From assembly GCA_947630595.1 (NCBI GenBank), contig CANRIG010000029.1, forward strand, positions 1 through 36,093: 36,093 nucleotides of DNA, in the 5' to 3' direction. The translations under genes and the position numbers were made by a program. Source of the stretch: an uncultured Lachnospiraceae bacterium. Its GTDB lineage: Bacteria; Bacillota; Clostridia; Lachnospirales; Lachnospiraceae. Below the pieces are notes generated by a model that was given only the letters and a program-made list of their open reading frames with translations, did no database searches and had not been told where the DNA came from. Shown in pieces: positions 30,856-36,093 of the stretch. Each line of letters starts with the position of its first letter. Position 1 is the stretch's first letter.

Positions 30856-33800
30856 ATGCAATATGCGTATCGTGACAATGTCGTCAATATCGAACTGTTT
30901 GACCAGGGAAATAAGCCTTTAGGGAAAGCGGAGGTTGAGCCTACTGAGGAAGGACATTGGGACTATACGATACCGAATGAGACGAGTGATGGAAGACCAC
31001 TTGAAAGGGGAGACTATCTCCTGGTTTCGTATGATGTTTTATACGATTCGACGGTCAGTAAAGAAAATGAACGACTGCGAAATCAAATTAAAATGTCGAT
31101 TAACGGCTTCGGCCCGGGGGAGGTTGGGATCGAGAGCTCGTTCTATTCGCTCGACAAAGAGGGCCTGAGCAAGGCGGAGGATGTGGCGAAAGCGGCCAAG
31201 TCAGGGGAAAGCCCGCTTAGCTGGGAAACAGTCATTGGCAACATCAAAAATGCTTCCGCTCCCGGAGCTGAAAGCGGGGGAGGCGCCGTGATCGAAAAGG
31301 GCAGTACGTTCTGGGATGTGCTGACTTCGGTCGGACCGAACCACTATTTCTCTCCGGAGGATAAAATCACATTGTGGAGCGGAGAAGGAGAAGGTCGGTC
31401 TAAAGTCGAGGGCGGATATACAGTGGAGTGGGTGAGCGATATAGATATAGAAAACGGGACCCCCTACACTCCCTGTGAACGAGGTAAGAGCTGCCATGGA
31501 TTTCTTATTACGTTTAAGAATGATGTCCCGGCCCCGGTGACGGTAGAATATACTTCGCATAGTGCGCAGCTGGATGCTGGAGGTTCGGCTATTTATACGA
31601 ACACGAGTTATTTTAAGCCTGGCTCGGCAGGCAGCGTGATGTCGGATACAGATTCGCTGGCGTATAATGAGACCGACTACATCTGGAAACTGCCGCAGAG
31701 CATTGATTATAAAAATGGCCAGGCAATATGGTACATCCTCTTGAATCCGAAGAATAATATGAAATTTGGATTTGATGAGCGGGAGAGATACACGCTCCAG
31801 GATATGGTATCTGAGCACCATACATTTGAAGCGGCGTATGCGGTTCCTTATCGGAGTGCCGCGTTAATCATAAAGGATACGCCAGAATGGTGGGAAGCGC
31901 ATAAATTGACTGATATAAGTAGTGATGAGAATGAGCAGACGGCCGAGTTTGACGTCACAGAATATCTGAAATGGCAACAGACTGGGCAGGGGGTTGGGAT
32001 CCCTGACGATTTTGAACCGGGTGATATGGTTGCCATCTACGTCGTGACGAAGATAGACAGGGATGTTTTGCTTTCCAATGATCTCCAGACCCTGGAGAAT
32101 CAGAGTAATTTGAGGTGTGGCACGGAGACTTTGGCCCATAGCGTGGCATGGCAGGAGGTTGCAAGCAAAGTGCTCGACAAGGAGCATGGGGAAGTTGACT
32201 CGGAAGCAAAGCAGCTGACGTACACCGTGACGGTAAACGAGCAGGGATCGAAACTGACTGAACCTGAAGGCGGCGTGGTGACGGTCGAGGATGCCCTGCA
32301 GGATGGCCTGCGCTTTCCGGAGGGTGCTTCGGAAAAGGTAAAAGTAGAAGTTCTCAGGGACGGAAAATGGCAAGCCCCAGGCAGCGATGACTTCGTTGAT
32401 GTAACGATAAAGGACGCTACTCTGACCCTCACTTATCACGATCATGGTTTGCCTGTTCGCTTTACTTATGTTACTGAGCTTACCGGCACCGGCAACTTCC
32501 ATGTTCAGAACGACGTGGAGGTGAAAGTAAGCGGGGAGAGTGTTGTAAGCAAATCGTCCAGTGAGAACGTGACGATTGTAGGCGGATCGGCTGGCGCGGA
32601 TGGCACTAATAGTATCCAGATCAAAAAAGTGTCGGCTGAGGAGCCGAATAAAGGACTGGCTGGTGCAAAATTTGATCTGTTCAGGTTTGAAGAGACCGGC
32701 GAAGGAGAATGGGGCTGGAAGTTCTTTGAATCCTTCACCACGGCGGATGGAGGCATCTGGAATGGACACAAGTTCACGACGAATACTCTTTTCAAACTGG
32801 TGGAGACGAAAGCGCCTTCGGGATATGGAAAAGCGGAGGACTATTACTTTGTCATCGAGGGAACTACCGATGATGAACTTGATGCTCAGGAAAAGGCAGA
32901 GCGCGATAAGATCATAACGGATAACAAAAAGTTCCTGACAGTTGACCCGAAAGAAGGAATTGTAATCGCAGATCCACTGGCTGGCAATCTGACCTTGCAG
33001 AAAGTGAAGGCCGGAACGGAAGATGGCCTGGCCGGGGCAACATTCACCGTATACACGGATGAAGCCTGCAACATACCGGCGAAGACGGTTAACGGCGGTA
33101 ATGCGGTCATGACGACTGGAGAGGACGGCAGAGCAACGCTGAACGATCTTAATGCCGGAACCTACTATGTCAAGGAGACGAGCGCTCCGGATGGCTATCG
33201 GTTAAGCGATGAGGTCTATACTGTTAAAGTTGAGGGCGGCAAGACGGCGCAGGTGGGAAACGGAAACATTGAAAACACCCCGGTCACGGTCGCTCATGCG
33301 GAATTCAAACTTCCTGTGCAAAAGAACCTCTACACAAATGGTGTATTGACGAATGATCCTGCTGCAACGTTTGATTTCCAGTTGGCGTATCAGCCCGGTC
33401 CTGCAGGAAACGCAGGCGGTTATACAAATGCCAGCTGTGAGCAGGAATATGAGATCGGGCCTGACACGACGCTGCGTTTAACAAGTGTTCCGGCAGACGG
33501 ATTGACTCATGAATTTCCGGGAATTTACTATAATCTTCCGGGAGAGTATACCTATATCTTATCAGAAACCGGAACTTATGATGGTATTATAAAGGATCAG
33601 AGCGAATACCTGATTGCGATTCATGTGGAATACAGCGGAGCTGATCTGGAGGTTGAGGAAGTTACCTGCACGGGAATAAAGAATTCGGATGGCTCGTCTG
33701 TTTCGCAAGGGGAGCAGAGGGCGGAAAGCCTTGGCATGGCTGTTACGTTTAACAACTCCCGCGAGACTGGTGATCTGACCGTAACGAAGATACGGAAGCA

Positions 33801-36093
33801 TAACGGGGTTCCGGCTGAGGTGACGGAGACGTTTTATGTGTCGTTGTTCGACGCAGATGGAACCAGGCTGTACGGGCCGAAGCAGATCAGTCTTAACAAT
33901 GCGAGCGAGGGCGAGGCGAAGTTTGAGGGACTGCCGCTCGGGACGTACTACGTATGGGAGACGGATGCGGATGGCAATAAAGTCGCGGGGACAGAAGGCT
34001 TTGAGTATCAGGTAGAGGGCGACGGCACGGAAGTGACGATCGGACAGGAGAACCTGAGTCAGACGGCAGCGATCACAAACTATGATGCGGACAGCAGTAC
34101 GGGCCTGAATGTGACGAAGAAACTGACGGGCAGGAATCTGAGAGCGGGCGAGTTTATTTTCACGCTGTCAGAGGGCGGCGGTCAGGAGACGCTGAACACG
34201 GCAAAAGCGAGCGTAACGAACGCGGCGGACGGCACGGTGAAGTTCGCGGACGATGTGATTGAAGTCACGCTGGCCGACATGGACGGCATGAAAGAAACCG
34301 CAGCGGGCAGCAATGTTTTCACGAAAGAGTTTACGTATACGCTGACTGAGGCGCCGACGAGCGAGACGGGCGTGGAAAATGACCCGGACAGCGAGCGTGA
34401 GCTGAAACTGGAGGCGACGTATAACAAAGCAAGCGGTGAACTGACGCTGGTATGGGCGGAAGGCTCGGATGCACAGACGTTCACCAACACCTACACGACG
34501 ACGGCGAACGTACCGCTGAGCGGACGCAAGACACTGAAAGACCTGAAGCTTGAGGCAGACAAGTATACCTTTGCGGTATATAACGCGGCAGATGTGACGG
34601 TGGCGGCGGACGGCACGGTCACGGCGGCAGGCGATCCGGTGCTGAGTGCGGCAAACGCGGCGGACGGCAGCATCACTTTCGGTAACCTGACGTATGACCT
34701 GGACGACATTGAGAAGGATGGCAGTTATCCGGAGAAGACGAGATTTGAGTACAAAGTGCTTGAAGTTCAGGGAACGGATACAGGCATCACCTACGATAAG
34801 AATGTAAAGACCGTGGTCGTGGAAGTGACGTACAGCATGGAGACGGGACAGCTGGAAGCGGCGCTGGTGAGCGGCGAATCAGATGACCTGGCGTTTGCAA
34901 ATGAGTATGACACAGAAGCGGCAATCGGGTTCGACGCGGCGAAGCAGATGAACGGCCGTGCACTGACGGCGGATGATGTGGCGGCATACAGGTTCACGCT
35001 GACAGCGGACGACGACGCTTACGCAGGGACAATCCAGACAAAGGAAGCCTCCATTGACGATATATCCGGTACGATCACAGGCTTCGAGAATGCTGCGATC
35101 AAGGTCACACTGGATGATCTGGCGGATGTACTGGCGTCTGAACGTGCAGACGGCATTTACACGAAAGACTTCCATTACACGCTGACAGAAACCGGCGAAC
35201 AGACAGGCGTAACGAATGACCCGGATCCGAAGCACCTGACGCTTGTGGCGACTTACAATAAGAACAGCGGCGAGCTGGGCCTGGCATGGGCGGACGGTTC
35301 GGATAACCAGACGTTCATCAATACCTACAAAGCGGAAGGCCTGGGCGAAGCAGACGGCAGGAAAGTGCTGAACGGGCGCGAACTGCAGGCAGGCGAGTTC
35401 ACGTTTGAAGTACGGAACGAGGCAGGCCAGGTAGTCGGCACAGCCACGAACGGCGCGGACGGCAGCTTCCGGATTACAGGCATCGGCAAGGAACTGGGCG
35501 CAAACGGCGAAGTGCTGCCGTTCACAGAAGCGGATGCAGGGCAGACCTTTGCATATACCCTGACGGAGGCAAACGGCGGGCTGCCGGGCGTAAGCTACAG
35601 CGGCGATAGGTACGACCTGACTGCAATGGTGACTGACGGCGGCGACGGCACGCTGCAGGTGGAATTTACCCGTGCGCACAATGGTGAAGCGCTGGATGAA
35701 GAGGACGTCATTACTTTCATCAACACCTTCGCAGGCTCCGTGACCCTGAACAAGGTCAGCACGGACGGCACGCAGCTTCCGGGCGCGGTATTCCAGCTCT
35801 ACGCGCAGAACGCGGACGGCAGCTGGGGCGTTTACACCGGAACCAATCCGACCGGTACTTACACGACGGACATCAACGGCGTCGTGACCGTGCCGAACCT
35901 CCCGGCGAACAATTACTACTTCGTCGAGACGCAGGCGCCGGCAGGCTTTACCGCAGACCCGAACACAAGGTATGAATTTACGATCAGTGCGGCGAACACC
36001 AGCGCGACCGTTGGCGTTGACGTCTCCCTGACCGTGACCAACCAGCCGGAGCCGCAGGAAGGCCAGCTGGTAGTGACCAAGGAGCTTACCAAC
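30856..36093 (+). CDS. Giant SpaA/Cna_B and isopeptide-domain surface protein, C-terminal part, incomplete
   Basis: This is the in-frame continuation after the TGA, open for over 1740 codons and cut off by the window end. The first ATG (30856) has GAGG directly next to it, too close for a normal start, so independent expression is doubtful. Domain order by base position: adhesin-like beta domains (to about 32530), SpaA/Cna_B domains at about 32611-32910 and 32977-33275, a pilin-type domain (about 33290-33760), and a Cna_B domain (about 33763-34085). Four tandem Spy0128/FctA-like isopeptide domains follow (starting near 34105, 34498, 34912 and 35326), each with a VTKKLTGRNL-type start. Another SpaA domain lies at about 35731-36055, and a new repeat begins (GQLVVTKELTN). 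Such domains form internal Lys-Asn cross-links. A sortase signal, if any, lies beyond the window. Confidence 0.82.
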   Translation, partial: MQYAYRDNVVNIELFDQGNKPLGKAEVEPTEEGHWDYTIPNETSDGRPLERGDYLLVSYDVLYDSTVSKENERLRNQIKMSINGFGPGEVGIESSFYSLDKEGLSKAEDVAKAAKSGESPLSWETVIGNIKNASAPGAESGGGAVIEKGSTFWDVLTSVGPNHYFSPEDKITLWSGEGEGRSKVEGGYTVEWVSDIDIENGTPYTPCERGKSCHGFLITFKNDVPAPVTVEYTSHSAQLDAGGSAIYTNTSYFKPGSAGSVMSDTDSLAYNETDYIWKLPQSIDYKNGQAIWYILLNPKNNMKFGFDERERYTLQDMVSEHHTFEAAYAVPYRSAALIIKDTPEWWEAHKLTDISSDENEQTAEFDVTEYLKWQQTGQGVGIPDDFEPGDMVAIYVVTKIDRDVLLSNDLQTLENQSNLRCGTETLAHSVAWQEVASKVLDKEHGEVDSEAKQLTYTVTVNEQGSKLTEPEGGVVTVEDALQDGLRFPEGASEKVKVEVLRDGKWQAPGSDDFVDVTIKDATLTLTYHDHGLPVRFTYVTELTGTGNFHVQNDVEVKVSGESVVSKSSSENVTIVGGSAGADGTNSIQIKKVSAEEPNKGLAGAKFDLFRFEETGEGEWGWKFFESFTTADGGIWNGHKFTTNTLFKLVETKAPSGYGKAEDYYFVIEGTTDDELDAQEKAERDKIITDNKKFLTVDPKEGIVIADPLAGNLTLQKVKAGTEDGLAGATFTVYTDEACNIPAKTVNGGNAVMTTGEDGRATLNDLNAGTYYVKETSAPDGYRLSDEVYTVKVEGGKTAQVGNGNIENTPVTVAHAEFKLPVQKNLYTNGVLTNDPAATFDFQLAYQPGPAGNAGGYTNASCEQEYEIGPDTTLRLTSVPADGLTHEFPGIYYNLPGEYTYILSETGTYDGIIKDQSEYLIAIHVEYSGADLEVEEVTCTGIKNSDGSSVSQGEQRAESLGMAVTFNNSRETGDLTVTKIRKHNGVPAEVTETFYVSLFDADGTRLYGPKQISLNNASEGEAKFEGLPLGTYYVWETDADGNKVAGTEGFEYQVEGDGTEVTIGQENLSQTAAITNYDADSSTGLNVTKKLTGRNLRAGEFIFTLSEGGGQETLNTAKASVTNAADGTVKFADDVIEVTLADMDGMKETAAGSNVFTKEFTYTLTEAPTSETGVENDPDSERELKLEATYNKASGELTLVWAEGSDAQTFTNTYTTTANVPLSGRKTLKDLKLEADKYTFAVYNAADVTVAADGTVTAAGDPVLSAANAADGSITFGNLTYDLDDIEKDGSYPEKTRFEYKVLEVQGTDTGITYDKNVKTVVVEVTYSMETGQLEAALVSGESDDLAFANEYDTEAAIGFDAAKQMNGRALTADDVAAYRFTLTADDDAYAGTIQTKEASIDDISGTITGFENAAIKVTLDDLADVLASERADGIYTKDFHYTLTETGEQTGVTNDPDPKHLTLVATYNKNSGELGLAWADGSDNQTFINTYKAEGLGEADGRKVLNGRELQAGEFTFEVRNEAGQVVGTATNGADGSFRITGIGKELGANGEVLPFTEADAGQTFAYTLTEANGGLPGVSYSGDRYDLTAMVTDGGDGTLQVEFTRAHNGEALDEEDVITFINTFAGSVTLNKVSTDGTQLPGAVFQLYAQNADGSWGVYTGTNPTGTYTTDINGVVTVPNLPANNYYFVETQAPAGFTADPNTRYEFTISAANTSATVGVDVSLTVTNQPEPQEGQLVVTKELTN

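Overview
The window reads as chromosomal DNA of a GC-rich gut member of the Clostridia, most likely Lachnospiraceae. This is inferred from gene content and style: strong Shine-Dalgarno sites, an EFR1-type ferredoxin/flavodoxin, a TSCPD protein, a CBS-domain family II pyrophosphatase, an LtaS-type synthase, and large SpaA/Cna_B surface proteins. No rRNA, tRNA, CRISPR array, transposase or phage gene was seen.

Layout. 1-2.3 kb: a promoter/operator-controlled iron-sulfur flavoprotein gene faces a leftward pair (TSCPD protein, PhzF-like). 2.3-5.5 kb: MTA/SAH nucleosidase, an unidentified membrane protein, and glucose-6-phosphate isomerase. 5.7-9.1 kb: a D-2-hydroxyacid dehydrogenase broken by a 7-bp deletion, overlapping a polyglycerol-phosphate (LTA-type) synthase. 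9.3-12.0 kb: a corrinoid adenosyltransferase (minus strand), a membrane-anchored serine hydrolase with beta-lactamase motifs, and a small unknown gene. 12.0-12.5 kb is a gene-poor stretch with a 128-bp inverted repeat and regulatory-looking sequence. 12.5-18.3 kb: a nucleoside-salvage operon (purine nucleoside phosphorylase, phosphopentomutase, cytidine deaminase, pyrimidine-nucleoside phosphorylase) followed by the CBS pyrophosphatase. 18.4-22.8 kb: flavin reductase-like protein, MurA and an aconitase-family hydratase. 23.0-26.4 kb (minus): a very large class A penicillin-binding protein. 27.1 kb to the end: two secreted surface-protein genes; the second is a giant multidomain adhesin/pilin-like protein that runs off the window and is split by an in-frame TGA.

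The genes form two themes. One is housekeeping metabolism: nucleoside breakdown to base plus pentose phosphate, glycolysis and methyl-cycle salvage. The other is the cell envelope: LTA-type polymer synthesis, MurA, the penicillin-binding protein, the serine hydrolase and the surface proteins.

The most unusual signal is that at least five genes here carry in-frame tandem repeats (units of 24, 27, 33, about 39/75 and 54 bp), and one intergenic gap carries a degenerate array of about 36 bp. Four of the five are envelope or exported proteins; the fifth is a cytosolic cytidine deaminase whose repeat units each contain a purine-rich stretch followed by ATG. Together with the dehydrogenase deletion between short direct repeats, this suggests a genome in which replication slippage is frequent and tolerated. 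That is an inference, not a demonstrated property.
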